64,000 bases of DNA from Achromobacter aegrifaciens (GTDB lineage Bacteria > Pseudomonadota > Gammaproteobacteria > Burkholderiales > Burkholderiaceae_B): positions 140,644 through 204,643 of the forward strand of contig NZ_CADIJY010000007.1 of the NCBI RefSeq assembly GCF_902859735.1, read 5' to 3'. Below, piece by piece: positions 17,968 to 27,515 of this stretch. Made by a program: the position numbers and the translations under genes. How positions within the stretch are numbered: the first letter of the stretch is position 1; each line of letters starts with the position of its first letter. The notes under the pieces were generated by a model. It had not been told where the DNA came from and ran no database searches. It worked only from the letters and a program-made list of their open reading frames with translations.

Positions 17968-19065
17968 ATGCTTGCCAAGTCCCAACTGGCGGCCGCCTGC
18001 GCCGCTGCATTCGCCCTTGCCGCCGGCAGCGCCTTTGCGCAGCAAGTGCCGGCCGGCTACCCGGCCGACTACCAGAAGATCCTGGACGGCGCCAAGAAGG
18101 AAGGCAAGGTCGTCATCTATTCGACCACCGATACCAAGGCCGCTGGCCCCGTCATCAAGGGCTTCGAAGCGCTGTATCCGGGCATCAAGGTCGAATACAA
18201 CGACATGAACAGCACCGAGCTCTACAACCGCTACATCAGCGAGCAGGCGGCGGGCGGCACCAGCGGCGACGTCGTCTGGAGCTCGTCGATGGACTCGGCC
18301 CTGAAACTGGCCAGCGACTACGCGCTGCAGTACAAGTCGCCGGAAGTCAGCAAGCTGCCGGCCTGGGCGGTGTGGAAGGATTCCGCCTACGGCACGACCT
18401 ACGAACCGGCCGTGTTCATCTACAACAAGCGCCTGATCCCCGCCGCCGAAGTGCCCACCACGCACGGCGCCCTGGCCAAGCTGATCGCCAGCCAGCCGGA
18501 CAAGTTCAAGAACAAGGTCACCACCTACGACATCGAGAAGTCGGCCGTGGGCTTCATGCTGGCGGTGCAGGACAAGGTCAACGACCCCAAGTACTTTGAA
18601 ACGCTCAAGGGCATCGCCGCGGGCGGCCTGATCGTGCAGTCGTCCACCGGCACCATGATGGAACGCGTGTCCTCCGGCGAAAACCTGATCGGCTACAACA
18701 TCCTGGGCTCCTACGCCGAAACGCGCGCCAAGAGCGACCCGTCGCTGGGCGTGGCCTACCCGACCGACTACGCGCTGGTCCTGTCGCGCGTGGCCTTCAT
18801 CAGCAAGAAGGCCAAGAACCGCAACGCCGCCAAGCTGTGGATGGACTACATGCTGTCGCAGAAAGGCCAGACCATCCTGGCGAACCAGGCCGACCTGGCC
18901 TCCGTGCGCGACGACATCGAAGGCGACAACGATGTGGACGGCATGACCAAGAAGCTGGGCGCCTCGCTCAAGCCGATTCCGGTCAACGAAACGCTGCTGG
19001 ACTACCTGGAACAGAACAAGCGCCTGCAGTTCATCAAGGACTGGCGCGCCGCGGCTGGCAAGTAA
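17968..19065 (+). CDS. Iron-type ABC transporter substrate-binding protein
   Basis: A 365-residue periplasmic protein with a Sec signal peptide ending AGSAFA-Q near residue 25. It belongs to the extracellular solute-binding family that includes the ferric-ion FbpA/AfuA proteins and 2-aminoethylphosphonate binders, so the ligand is uncertain. Key segments shared with the sensor kinase's C-terminal domain are STTDT, LPAWAVW, YEPAV and GYNILGSYA. It is followed by a fused permease and an ATPase, a complete importer. The 145 nt to the permease contain strong hairpins. Confidence 0.92.
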   Translation: MLAKSQLAAACAAAFALAAGSAFAQQVPAGYPADYQKILDGAKKEGKVVIYSTTDTKAAGPVIKGFEALYPGIKVEYNDMNSTELYNRYISEQAAGGTSGDVVWSSSMDSALKLASDYALQYKSPEVSKLPAWAVWKDSAYGTTYEPAVFIYNKRLIPAAEVPTTHGALAKLIASQPDKFKNKVTTYDIEKSAVGFMLAVQDKVNDPKYFETLKGIAAGGLIVQSSTGTMMERVSSGENLIGYNILGSYAETRAKSDPSLGVAYPTDYALVLSRVAFISKKAKNRNAAKLWMDYMLSQKGQTILANQADLASVRDDIEGDNDVDGMTKKLGASLKPIPVNETLLDYLEQNKRLQFIKDWRAAAGK

Positions 19066-19075
19066 TGCCGCGCAG

Positions 19076-19135
19076 CCCGGAGCCACGGTTCCGGGCCGCC
19101 TCGCGCGTAGGGGACGGCGGCGCGCCGCAGTCCCC
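19076..19135 (+). other. Hairpins between binding-protein and permease genes
   Basis: Two stem-loops follow the binding-protein stop: CCCGGA/TCCGGG (19076-19095) and a GC-rich one with GGGGAC/GTCCCC outer and GCGGC/GCCGC inner pairs (19110-19135). There is no T tract. Such structures commonly protect the upstream mRNA or limit read-through, giving more binding protein than permease. Confidence 0.7.
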
Positions 19136-19209
19136 CTGACCGCCGCCGGGGCGGTCGCCCCCGACCCGGCCGCGCGACCTTCGCGCCATTCAAGAACACA
19201 GGATTCCCC

Positions 19210-20982
19210 ATGCAGTCATTGCGCTCGAAATGGCAGTCCCTGCCCCGCGGCGTGGTGGTGCTGATCACGGCGTTGGCCATCTACGTGCCGCTGTCGTTCA
19301 TCATCATCCAGAGCTTTCTGTCCGCGCCCTTTTTCACGCCGTCCAAGACCTTCAGCCTGGACGCGTTCCGCTTCATCTTCGCGGACCCCGATTTCTACAA
19401 GGCCCTGAAAAGCGGCTTCATCCTGGCCTTCGGCCTGGCCGTCATCGCCATCCCGCTGGGCGGCATGCTGGCCTTCCTGATGATACGCACGGACCTGCCC
19501 GGCCGCCGCTGGATCGAGCCGCTGATCCTGGTGCCGGTGTTCGTGTCTCCCATGGTGCTGGGCTTCGGCTATGTGGTGGCCGCGGGCCCGGTGGGCTTTT
19601 TCTCGACCTGGGCGCAAAACATCCTGGGCTTCGTGCCCTGGAACGTCTATTCGCTGACCAGCATCGTCATCATCGCCGGCCTGACTCACGTGCCGCACGC
19701 CTACCTGTATATCTCGTCGGCGCTGCGCAGCATGGGTTCCGACGTCGAGGAAGCCGCGCGCGTGTCCGGCGCCTCGCCGCTGCGCGTGATGGTGTCGGTC
19801 AGCCTGCCCATGGTGCGTCCGGCCATGCTGTACGCCACCGTGCTGCTGTTCTTCCTGGGGCTGGAGGTGTTCGGCCTGGTGCTGGTGCTGGGCGATCCCG
19901 AAGGCAACCTGGTGCTGGCGACCTATCTGTACAAGCTCACCAACAAGCTGGGCATCCCGTCCTATCACCTGATGGCCGCCGTGGCCGTGGTGCTGATCTG
20001 CATGACAATCCCCCTGGTGATGCTGCAGCGCCGCCTGATGCGCACCGCCAACCGCTTCGTCACGGTCAAGGGCAAGGCCTCGCGCGCCCGCGCGCTGCCG
20101 CTGGGCAAGTGGCGCTGGGTGGCCGGCGGCGTGGTGGCGTTCTGGCTGCTGGTGACCATCGTGGTGCCGCTGCTGGGCGTGCTGCTGCGCGCCTTCGTGT
20201 CCAACTGGGGCATGGGCGTGTCGTTGCTGGACGTGCTGTCGCTGGACGCGTTCCGCACCGTGTTCTCGCAGCCCAATCTGATGCGCGCCATCGTCAACTC
20301 GGTGGCCATCGGCGTGTTCGGCGGCGCGCTGGCCGTGTTCTGCTACATGTTCGTGGGCCTGGCCATGCACCGCAAGCCGGACAACGTCACGCGCTTCATG
20401 GACTACAGCGTGCTGGTGCCGCGCGCGGTGCCGGGCCTCCTGGCCGGCCTGGCGTTCCTGTGGGTGTTCCTGTTCGTGCCGATGTGGCTGGACAACGCCC
20501 TGGACGAAGGCGGCTGGCTGTCGGCCCTGCCCTTCGCGGAATGGCTGCGCGAGAACTTCATCGAATGGCTGCGCGCCATGCGCAGCACCATCTTCAGCGT
20601 GTGGCTGGCCTACACGGTGGTGTGGATGGCCTATGGCCTGCGGCTGATCTCCTCGACCCTGCTGCAAGTGGGCCCCGAGCTGGAAGAAGCCGCCCGCAGC
20701 GCCGGCGCGCGCCGCGGCCAGGTCACCCGCCACGTCACGGTGCCGCTGGCCAAGTACGGCCTGATCGGTTCCTGGCTGCTGATGTTCCTGATCTTCGAGC
20801 GCGAATATTCCACCGGTGTCTACCTGCTGTCGCCCGGCACCGAAACCATCGGCTCCATGCTGGTGTCGCTGTGGGCCTCGGGCGCCATCGACATCGTGGC
20901 CGCGCTTTCCTTCATCAATATCGTTCTGGTCGTGATCGGCCTGGGCGTCGCCCTGCGATTCGGAGTCAAACTTCATGATTGA
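19210..20982 (+). CDS. Fused two-domain ABC permease (FbpB-like)
   Basis: A 590-residue inner-membrane protein made of two homologous permease halves, each with about six helices and an EAA loop that docks the ATPase: EEAARVSGASPLRVMVSVSLP in the first half and EEAARSAGARRGQVTRHVTVP in the second. This double-permease layout is typical of ferric-iron (FbpB/AfuB) importers. It lies between the binding protein and the ATPase, and overlaps the ATPase start by 8 nt. Confidence 0.94.
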   Translation: MQSLRSKWQSLPRGVVVLITALAIYVPLSFIIIQSFLSAPFFTPSKTFSLDAFRFIFADPDFYKALKSGFILAFGLAVIAIPLGGMLAFLMIRTDLPGRRWIEPLILVPVFVSPMVLGFGYVVAAGPVGFFSTWAQNILGFVPWNVYSLTSIVIIAGLTHVPHAYLYISSALRSMGSDVEEAARVSGASPLRVMVSVSLPMVRPAMLYATVLLFFLGLEVFGLVLVLGDPEGNLVLATYLYKLTNKLGIPSYHLMAAVAVVLICMTIPLVMLQRRLMRTANRFVTVKGKASRARALPLGKWRWVAGGVVAFWLLVTIVVPLLGVLLRAFVSNWGMGVSLLDVLSLDAFRTVFSQPNLMRAIVNSVAIGVFGGALAVFCYMFVGLAMHRKPDNVTRFMDYSVLVPRAVPGLLAGLAFLWVFLFVPMWLDNALDEGGWLSALPFAEWLRENFIEWLRAMRSTIFSVWLAYTVVWMAYGLRLISSTLLQVGPELEEAARSAGARRGQVTRHVTVPLAKYGLIGSWLLMFLIFEREYSTGVYLLSPGTETIGSMLVSLWASGAIDIVAALSFINIVLVVIGLGVALRFGVKLHD

Positions 20983-22063
20983 GCTTTCTGTAGAAGACCT
21001 GCACCTGGATTACGGCGACAACCCGGTGCTCAAGGGCGTGTCGATGCAGCTGCGCCAAGGCGAAGTGGTGTCGCTGCTGGGCCCTTCGGGCAGCGGCAAG
21101 ACCACGCTGCTGCGCGCCGTGGCCGGCCTGGAAGGCCCCAAGCGCGGCCGCATCACCATCGGCGAGCGCGTCGTCTATGACGGCGCGGCCAGGAAGGAGG
21201 TCCCGGCCGAAGAGCGCAACCTGGGCCTGGTGTTCCAGTCCTACGCGCTGTGGCCGCACAAGACCGTGTTCGAGAACGTGGCCTACCCGCTCAAGCTGCG
21301 CAAGGTGCCCGGCGCCGAGGTGCGCGAACGCGTGCAGGCCGTGCTGGACCAACTGGGCCTGGGCAAGCTGGGCCAGCGCCATCCGCACGCCCTGTCCGGC
21401 GGCCAGCAGCAGCGCGTGGCCATCGGCCGGGCGCTGGTGTACAGCCCGCCCGTCATCCTGCTGGACGAACCGCTGTCCAACCTGGACGCCAAGCTGCGCG
21501 AGGAGGCCCGCGCCTTCCTGCGCGAGCTGATCATCCGACTCGGCCTGTCGGCCTTGATGGTGACCCACGACCAGAGCGAAGCGATGGCGATTTCGGACCG
21601 CATCCTGCTGCTGAACAACGGCAAGATCGAACAGCAGGGTACGCCGCAGGAAATGTACGGCTCCCCGTCCACCCTGTTCACCGCCGAATTCATGGGCAGC
21701 AACAACCGGCTGGACGGCAAGGTCACCGAGGTGCGCGATGGCCAGGCCCGCATCGAAGGGCGCGGCTGGTCGCTGTGGGGCAAGGCCAGCCCGGGGGTGG
21801 CCCAAGGCCAGGACGGCACCGCCGTGATCCGGGTGGAGCAGGTACGGCTGGCGGACGACCCCGACGGCAACCACGTCGACATGCCGCTCCTGACCAGCAT
21901 GTATCTGGGCGACCGCTGGGAGTACCTGTTCCGCACCCCCGACGCCGACCCGGCCCATACCCTGGCCCTGCGCGCCTACGGCCCCGAAGGGCGCGAGCCC
22001 GGCCCTTGCCGGCTGTCGCTGCCCGCCAGCAAAGTCTGGGTCTTCCCCCGCACGGTCGCCTGA
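20975..22063 (+). CDS. ABC transporter ATP-binding protein (FbpC/PotA-like)
   Basis: A 362-residue ATPase. Walker A GPSGSGKTT is near residue 37, the signature LSGGQQQR near residue 138, Walker B VILLDEPLSNLD near residue 160, and the switch His in MVTHDQSEAM. The last 110 residues form the TOBE-type regulatory domain of FbpC/PotA-like ATPases. It overlaps the permease gene and ends the operon. Confidence 0.95.
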   Translation: MIELSVEDLHLDYGDNPVLKGVSMQLRQGEVVSLLGPSGSGKTTLLRAVAGLEGPKRGRITIGERVVYDGAARKEVPAEERNLGLVFQSYALWPHKTVFENVAYPLKLRKVPGAEVRERVQAVLDQLGLGKLGQRHPHALSGGQQQRVAIGRALVYSPPVILLDEPLSNLDAKLREEARAFLRELIIRLGLSALMVTHDQSEAMAISDRILLLNNGKIEQQGTPQEMYGSPSTLFTAEFMGSNNRLDGKVTEVRDGQARIEGRGWSLWGKASPGVAQGQDGTAVIRVEQVRLADDPDGNHVDMPLLTSMYLGDRWEYLFRTPDADPAHTLALRAYGPEGREPGPCRLSLPASKVWVFPRTVA

Positions 22064-22080
22064 GGCGCCTGCTGGCTTGC

Positions 22081-22106
22081 GCCCCGGTCTGTTACAGACC
22101 CGGGGC
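22081..22106 (+). terminator. Hairpin after the iron-type ABC operon
   Basis: GCCCCGGTCTG pairs with CAGACCCGGGGC around a 3-nt loop, with one bulged base. It lies between the ATPase stop and the TonB-like gene. No T run follows, so it is at best a weak or Rho-assisted terminator. Confidence 0.55.
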
Positions 22107-22141
22107 CCAGGGCTTACGCGCGCCAGGCCTAGGCTTTCCGT

Positions 22142-23092
22142 GTGAGCCGCTACCGGCGCCCGGCAGACCTGGACTCGCTCTACAATGCGCAGGTGCAACG
22201 CCTCGCTGATTCCCCCTCCTCGCTGAGCCGTTACCTGCGGTGGCTGGGCGCACCCGCCCAGCATTACCTGCGCATCGGCATCGCGATATCGCTGTTGGTG
22301 CACGCCGGCGCCCTGGCGTGGCGCTTCGGCGCGCCCGCGCTCTCGCGCCCGCCGGCCACCAGCCTGGAAGTCGTGCTGCTCAATGCCCGCAGCGAGACGC
22401 CCCCGGAAACCCCGCGCGCGCAGGCCCAGAACCAGATGACCGGCGGCGGCAACGCCGAACGCGGCATGTCCACCACCCCGCTGCCCCGCACCGGCGAATC
22501 GGCCGAAACCATCGTGCTGGAGGCCATGCGGCGTCGCCAGGTGCAGCTGGAAGCCGAACAGACCCGCCTGATGACCCAACTGCGCGCCGCTGACAAGGCT
22601 GGCGCCGAGCGCCAGGCCGTCAACCCCTGGCCCGACGGCGCCGACCTCGGCCGCGACGCCGAGGACCAGGCCAGCATCATCCAGAGCGCCCAGGTGGCCG
22701 CCCTGGCGGCGCGGGTCCAGCAATACAGCGCCGAACCGCGCAAGCAATTCGTCGCGCCTTCCGCCGAGGCCTCGCGCTACGCCGCCTACCTCGACGCCTG
22801 GCGCACCCGCATCGAAACGGTCGGCACCCAGCATTACCCGGACGAGGCCCGCGGCCGCATCTACGGATCCCTGCGCATCACGGTGTCGGTGCGCGCCGAC
22901 GGCAGCATCGCCAACGTCGAGATCGACCAGCCTTCGCCGCATGCCGTGCTGAACCAGGCGGCCCGCCGCATCGTCCAGCTGGCCGCCCCCTTCCCGCCGT
23001 TCCCGCCCGATATCGCGCGCGACACGGACGTGCTGGTCATCACCCGCACCTGGCATTTCGTCAACGACACCCTGGAAACACAAGCCCCATGA
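22142..23092 (+). CDS. TonB-like energy transducer family protein
   Basis: A 316-residue protein starting at GTG. One N-terminal membrane helix (about residues 43-63, IGIAISLLVHAGALAW) is followed by a long Ala/Gln/Arg/Glu-rich, probably helical, periplasmic stretch. The C-terminal domain (about residues 220-305) has the TonB-type pattern YPDEARGRIYGSLRITVSVRADGSI and IVQLAAPFPPFP. No exbB/exbD is nearby and the usual Pro-rich rod is missing, so a TonB-like periplasmic-spanning role is likely but its partner is unknown. Its stop overlaps the aroE start (ATGA). Confidence 0.82.
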   Translation: MSRYRRPADLDSLYNAQVQRLADSPSSLSRYLRWLGAPAQHYLRIGIAISLLVHAGALAWRFGAPALSRPPATSLEVVLLNARSETPPETPRAQAQNQMTGGGNAERGMSTTPLPRTGESAETIVLEAMRRRQVQLEAEQTRLMTQLRAADKAGAERQAVNPWPDGADLGRDAEDQASIIQSAQVAALAARVQQYSAEPRKQFVAPSAEASRYAAYLDAWRTRIETVGTQHYPDEARGRIYGSLRITVSVRADGSIANVEIDQPSPHAVLNQAARRIVQLAAPFPPFPPDIARDTDVLVITRTWHFVNDTLETQAP

Positions 23093-23952
23093 CCGAGGCG
23101 CCCCCTCTCGCCAGATACGCCGTCATCGGCAACCCCATCGCGCACAGCCGCTCGCCCCAGATCCACGCCATGTTTGCCGAACAGACCGGCAAGCCGCTGC
23201 GCTACGAGCGCCTGCTGGCTCCGGTGGACGGCTTCGCCCAGGCGGTCGCCGCCTTCGTCGCCGAAGGCGGGCTGGGCCTGAACGTAACCGTGCCCTTCAA
23301 GCTGGACGCCTATGCCCTGGCTGCCGGCCGCCTGTCCAGCCGCGCCCGCCTCGCCGGCGCGGTCAACACCCTGTCCTGGCGCGACGGCGCCTGGCATGGC
23401 TGCAATACCGATGGCGTGGGCCTGGTGTCCGACCTGCTGCGCCTGGGCGTGCGCCTGACCGGGGCGTCCGTGCTGCTGGTCGGCGCGGGCGGCGCCGCCC
23501 GCGGCGTGCTGCAGCCGCTGGCCGAAGCCGGCTGCGCCCGCATCCATATCGTCAACCGCACCGCATCCAAGGCGGAAGAACTGGCCGCTTCCTGGCGCGA
23601 GAGCGGCGTGTCGCCGCAGACCGCGGTCACGGGCGGCAGCCTGGCGGACGCCGCCCTTGCCGGCGGCTGGAACCTGGTCATCAACGCCACCGCCAGCGGC
23701 CTGCAGAACGCCGCCCCGGACCTGCCCCCGGGCCTCTATGCGCCCGGCGCGGCCGCCTACGACATGATGTACGGCGCCCAGCCCACCGCCTTCATGCAAC
23801 AGGCCCAAGCCGACGGCGCCGCACTTGCGGCCGACGGCCTGGGCATGCTGGTGGGTCAGGCGGCCGAAAGCTTCTACATCTGGCATGGCGTGCGTCCTGA
23901 CCCCGCCCCCGTGCTGGCCGCGCTGCGCGAGGCGCTCAAGGCCGGGCAATAG
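23089..23952 (+). CDS. aroE: Shikimate dehydrogenase
   Basis: A 287-residue NADP-dependent enzyme that reduces 3-dehydroshikimate to shikimate. GNPIAHSRSPQIH carries the Ser pair that binds the substrate carboxylate, K71 (VTVPFK) and D108 (NTDGVG) are the catalytic pair, and GAGGAARG is the nucleotide loop. It is the housekeeping copy; an AroE-like paralogue with a different substrate motif lies at 54000. It is translationally coupled to the TonB-like gene and followed by mtgA. Confidence 0.96.
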   Translation: MTEAPPLARYAVIGNPIAHSRSPQIHAMFAEQTGKPLRYERLLAPVDGFAQAVAAFVAEGGLGLNVTVPFKLDAYALAAGRLSSRARLAGAVNTLSWRDGAWHGCNTDGVGLVSDLLRLGVRLTGASVLLVGAGGAARGVLQPLAEAGCARIHIVNRTASKAEELAASWRESGVSPQTAVTGGSLADAALAGGWNLVINATASGLQNAAPDLPPGLYAPGAAAYDMMYGAQPTAFMQQAQADGAALAADGLGMLVGQAAESFYIWHGVRPDPAPVLAALREALKAGQ

Positions 23953-23957
23953 ACGGC

Positions 23958-24680
23958 ATGGCGACGCGCAAGGGCCGCTCCTGGTTCCGGATCATCAGCG
24001 GCGCGCTGATGGCGCTGGTGTGCCTGGTGCTGCTCTATCAGTTCTGGCTGTTCGCCCAGGTGGTCTGGTACAACTACCGCCCCCCGGGCAGCAGCGCCAT
24101 CATGCGCGAGGAACGATCCCGCCTGAGCGACGGCAACCCCGATTTCGAGCTGAAGTACGAATGGGTGCCCTACGACAAGATCAACCGCAACCTCAAGCGC
24201 GCGGTCGTGGCGTCCGAGGACTCCAACTTCACTGAACATGACGGCGTCGAATGGGACGCCATCCGCAAGGCCTGGGAGTACAACCAGAAGCAACAGGAAG
24301 CCGGCCGCAGCAAGATGCGCGGCGGCTCCACCATCACCCAGCAGCTGGCCAAGAACCTGTTCCTGTCCAGCTCCCGCAGCTACATCCGCAAGGGCCAGGA
24401 ACTCGTACTCACCTACATGATCGAACACGTCATGAGCAAGGAACGGATCCTGGAGCTGTATCTGAACGTGGCGGAATGGGGCGAAGGCGTGTTCGGCGCC
24501 CAGGCCGCCGCCAAGCACTATTTCAATACCTCCGCCGCCAACCTCGGGGCCAGCCAGTCGGCCCGGCTGGCGGCCATGCTGCCCAACCCGCGCTTCTATG
24601 ACGCCCACCGCAATACCCGGTACCTGAACTCCCGGGTCGGCGTCCTGACGCGGCGGATGCAGATGGTCGACATCCCCTGA
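23958..24680 (+). CDS. mtgA: Monofunctional peptidoglycan glycosyltransferase
   Basis: A 240-residue GT51 enzyme with one N-terminal membrane helix (about residues 13-34). The catalytic motifs EDSNFTEHDGVEWDAI and RGGSTITQQLAKNLFLS are intact. It polymerises lipid II into glycan strands and has no transpeptidase domain. It starts 5 nt after aroE, an aroE-mtgA pairing common in beta-proteobacteria. Confidence 0.97.
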   Translation: MATRKGRSWFRIISGALMALVCLVLLYQFWLFAQVVWYNYRPPGSSAIMREERSRLSDGNPDFELKYEWVPYDKINRNLKRAVVASEDSNFTEHDGVEWDAIRKAWEYNQKQQEAGRSKMRGGSTITQQLAKNLFLSSSRSYIRKGQELVLTYMIEHVMSKERILELYLNVAEWGEGVFGAQAAAKHYFNTSAANLGASQSARLAAMLPNPRFYDAHRNTRYLNSRVGVLTRRMQMVDIP

Positions 24681-24759
24681 CACGGATCCGACCCTCCGGC
24701 CCCACCCTGAGCGGCGGGATTTGTTAAGCTTTCGGGTTTAGGCGTTCCTCCTTTTCTTC

Positions 24760-25938
24760 ATGCGTACCGCACGTCGCTACCTGGCCCGCGAGATCTATCG
24801 CTCTTGCGCAGTGGTCCTCATGGCCCTGCTGGGCCTTTTCACGTTCTTCGCGCTGGTGGACGATCTGGACAACGTCGGCGACAAGTTCTCCATGATGGCC
24901 CTGCTGTACATGCAGGCCCTGGCGATCCCGACCCGTCTCTACGACCTGTTGCCCATCGGCCTGCTGATCGGCGCCATCCTGGCGCTGGCGGGGCTGGCCC
25001 AGCGCAACGAACTGGTCATCCTGCGGGTATCCGGCGTCAGCGGCATGAAGCTGCTGCGCATGCTCTGGATCGTCACGATCCCGCTGATGATAGGAGCGGG
25101 CCTGCTGTCCGAGTACGTCACGCCCTGGGCCGAAATCAAATCCGGCGAGGCCAACCTGCTGTTCCGCGGCAAGGCCGGCGGCGACCGCCTCAAGAGCGGT
25201 TACTGGTTCAAGGAACCCACCGCCAACGGCGGCACCCGCATCATCAACATCGGCGAACTCAAGGGCGACGGGCAGGTCAACTCCGTGATCCTCTACGAAT
25301 TCAAGAAGGATCAGACGCTGTCCGCCCTGTCAACCGCGCCGACCGGCCTGTTCACGCAGGGCGACCTGCTGCTCAAGGACGTCACCGAAACCCGGCTGGA
25401 CGACGACGCCGCCGAGGCGCTGGCCAACGCGCGTCCGCCCAAGAACCCGCCCGCCACCGTGGTCAAGGTGCCCGAGCGCAATATCGACACCACGCTCAGC
25501 GCCGAGCGCCTGCTGGCCCGCGTGCTGACCCCTGAACGCATGTCCATCGCCACGCTGCTGGACTATGTGGACTATTTGCGCAACAACCAGCTGCAATATG
25601 GTCGACAGGTCGTCGCCTTGTGGCGCAAACTGGCATATCCGTTCACCCTGCTGGTCATGATCACCATTGCCGCTCCCATCGGCTTGATGCAGACACGCCG
25701 CGGCGGCGTAGGCGCCAAGGTTTTCATCGGCATCCTGTTGGGCGTAGGCTTCTTCATGCTGAACCAGTTGGCCCTGAACGTGGGCATGCTGGGCAAATGG
25801 CCGGCCTGGCTGACCGCCCTGGGTCCGAACATCGGCGCCATGATCGTGGCGTTGGGCGCCATGGGCTACATGGAGTACCGCCACACCATCACGCGGATCG
25901 CGCAACAACGTTGGCCTTGGAGCAAAAGTCCCGCATGA
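24760..25938 (+). CDS. lptG: LPS export ABC permease LptG
   Basis: A 392-residue inner-membrane protein of the LptF/LptG family, part of the LptB2FG complex that extracts LPS from the inner membrane. Helices at the N-terminus ([23 protein letters not shown], two pieces) and three near the C-terminus flank a periplasmic beta-jellyroll (about residues 125-270). The coupling-helix region [12 protein letters not shown] is typical. Length fits LptG. lptF is not adjacent on the upstream side. The stop overlaps the apaH ATG. Confidence 0.93.
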   Translation: MRTARRYLAREIYRSCAVVLMALLGLFTFFALVDDLDNVGDKFSMMALLYMQALAIPTRLYDLLPIGLLIGAILALAGLAQRNELVILRVSGVSGMKLLRMLWIVTIPLMIGAGLLSEYVTPWAEIKSGEANLLFRGKAGGDRLKSGYWFKEPTANGGTRIINIGELKGDGQVNSVILYEFKKDQTLSALSTAPTGLFTQGDLLLKDVTETRLDDDAAEALANARPPKNPPATVVKVPERNIDTTLSAERLLARVLTPERMSIATLLDYVDYLRNNQLQYGRQVVALWRKLAYPFTLLVMITIAAPIGLMQTRRGGVGAKVFIGILLGVGFFMLNQLALNVGMLGKWPAWLTALGPNIGAMIVALGAMGYMEYRHTITRIAQQRWPWSKSPA

Positions 25939-26768
25939 ACGGCAGTATCTGGATGATCGGCGACGTGCAGGGCTGCTGCTCGCCGCTGGATCGCTTGCTG
26001 TCCCACCCCGAACTGGTCGGCGACCCCCAGTCGCGCTTCTGGTTCGCCGGAGACCTGGTCAACCGCGGTCCCGAATCGCTGGAAACCCTGCGCCGCATCA
26101 TCGACCTGGGCGACCGCGCGACCTCGGTGCTGGGCAACCATGACCTGCACCTGCTGGCCACCGCCGCGGGGGTACGCAAGCCGTCCAAATCGGACACGCT
26201 CGAGGACGTCCTGCGCGCGCCGGACGCGGCCGACCTGATCAACTGGCTGCGCTTTCGCCCGCTGGCCCACTTCGAACAGAACCACCTGCTGGTCCATGCC
26301 GGCACGCTGGCCAAATGGGACGTGGCCAAGACGCTGGCGCTGGCCGGCGAAGTCCAGGACGCCCTGCGCGGGCCGAACTGGCAGAAGGCGCTGCAAAAGA
26401 TGTACGGCAACGAGCCGGCCACGTGGAAGGAAGACCACAAGGGCGGCAAGCGCATGCGGGTCATCATCAACGCGCTGACACGCATCCGCCTGTGCACGCC
26501 CAATGGCCACATGGAATTCGCCACCAAGGTGACGCCGGGCGCCTGGCCGACCGGCCTGGTACCTTGGTTCGACGTATCCAACCGCGCCACGCGGAACGTC
26601 ACGACGGTGTTCGGGCATTGGTCTACGCTGGGGTTGCTGCAGCGGCCGGACGTGATCTGCCTGGATACGGGGTGCGTTTGGGGTGGGTCGCTGACGGCTT
26701 TGCGGTTGCAGGATCGGAGGCTGGTGCAGGTGAAGTGTTCGCAGTTTCAGGATCCGTTGTCGGAGTAG
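25935..26768 (+). CDS. apaH: Bis(5'-nucleosyl)-tetraphosphatase (symmetrical)
   Basis: A 277-residue metallophosphatase that splits Ap4A into two ADP. Metal-binding motifs [14 protein letters not shown] and GNHDLH are intact. The start overlaps the lptG stop as ATGA; longer in-frame versions run inside lptG. In the last 33 sense codons 32 end in G or T and one in C, while the first two-thirds of the gene prefers C-ending codons. This shift runs up to the repeat locus at 26798, as in the RNB gene beside locus 1. Confidence 0.95.
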   Translation: MNGSIWMIGDVQGCCSPLDRLLSHPELVGDPQSRFWFAGDLVNRGPESLETLRRIIDLGDRATSVLGNHDLHLLATAAGVRKPSKSDTLEDVLRAPDAADLINWLRFRPLAHFEQNHLLVHAGTLAKWDVAKTLALAGEVQDALRGPNWQKALQKMYGNEPATWKEDHKGGKRMRVIINALTRIRLCTPNGHMEFATKVTPGAWPTGLVPWFDVSNRATRNVTTVFGHWSTLGLLQRPDVICLDTGCVWGGSLTALRLQDRRLVQVKCSQFQDPLSE

Positions 26769-26808
26769 GGTTGAGGCTTGCTCCGTCGCACCGGATGCTT
26801 CGTAGGCC

Positions 26809-26855
26809 GCCCGTCGGCGCGGGCGCCTGAGTGGCGGGCGCCCGCGCCGATGGGC
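26809..26855 (-). repeat. X module remnant, copy 2L: stem without core
   Basis: Arms GCCCGTCGGCGCGGGCGCC (26809-26827) and its complement (26837-26855, one mismatch) closed by a 9-nt loop. It equals the outer stem of the locus 1 left module with about 100 nt of core removed, as if the core had been precisely lost or never inserted. Confidence 0.85.
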
Positions 26856-27197
26856 TACTTGAATCTTGGACTGATGCGCTGCTAGAGCTGTGGTCAGGGA
26901 CGATTCTTGGGCTGCCCGTCATTCTCGGCCGCGCGGGCGGCCGTGAATGACATACGTGATTTCTTGAATTTCGATTGTGTTCGCTTGCGCGAATGCGGCG
27001 AGTGGTTTGCTAATGGTCGCCAGCTCATGGGGAATGGGCGGTGATGGATGGCGCGCGGTGGCGAACTACTTGCGCATGCTGACCGTCACGCGCGCCACCC
27101 ATCCGGCACTGACGTTGAAAGACGATTGTTGGCAAACCGACGCGCTTCAACTCCCCGCATACCCAAATTCACCAACCACCAGCGCGCAGCGCCAACA

Positions 27198-27276
27198 CGC
27201 GACGCAAAACGCCGCGTAAGCCCCAAAAGGCCGCCCGCGCGGCCGGCCTGGGGCGGGCCCCGCAAGACACGCCCCA
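27198..27276 (+). repeat. Y hairpin block, copy 2
   Basis: Nearly identical to 14261-14340, with the same nested GCCCC/GGGGC and GGCCG/CGGCC stems and the same CCCCGCAAGACACGCC tail. Confidence 0.88.
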
Positions 27277-27346
27277 ACCCACTAGCCGTGGCGAGAATGC
27301 CAAACACACCGACCGCCCCAGCGCCCGTGAAGATTCATACATCGGA

Positions 27347-27510
27347 GCCTGTCGCGTCGGCGGCCTGCGGGGCGCGGGGCGTCGATAAGCCCGAGGGAAT
27401 CTGAAGGGAAGGCCGAAGGCCTGGACGAAGATGACGAAGGGGTAGTCCGGAGCGAATGCTCCGGACCGCAATCGTTGCCCCGCGCCCCGCAGGCCGCCGA
27501 CGCGACGGGC
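27347..27510 (+). repeat. X module, copy 2R (plus orientation)
   Basis: Arms 27347-27380 and 27477-27510 (34 bp, one T/G pair that would be a wobble in RNA) around a 96-nt core nearly identical to copy 1R. The GTCCGGAGC hairpin loop is GAAT instead of GAAC. Confidence 0.92.
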
Positions 27511-27515
27511 GCCTT

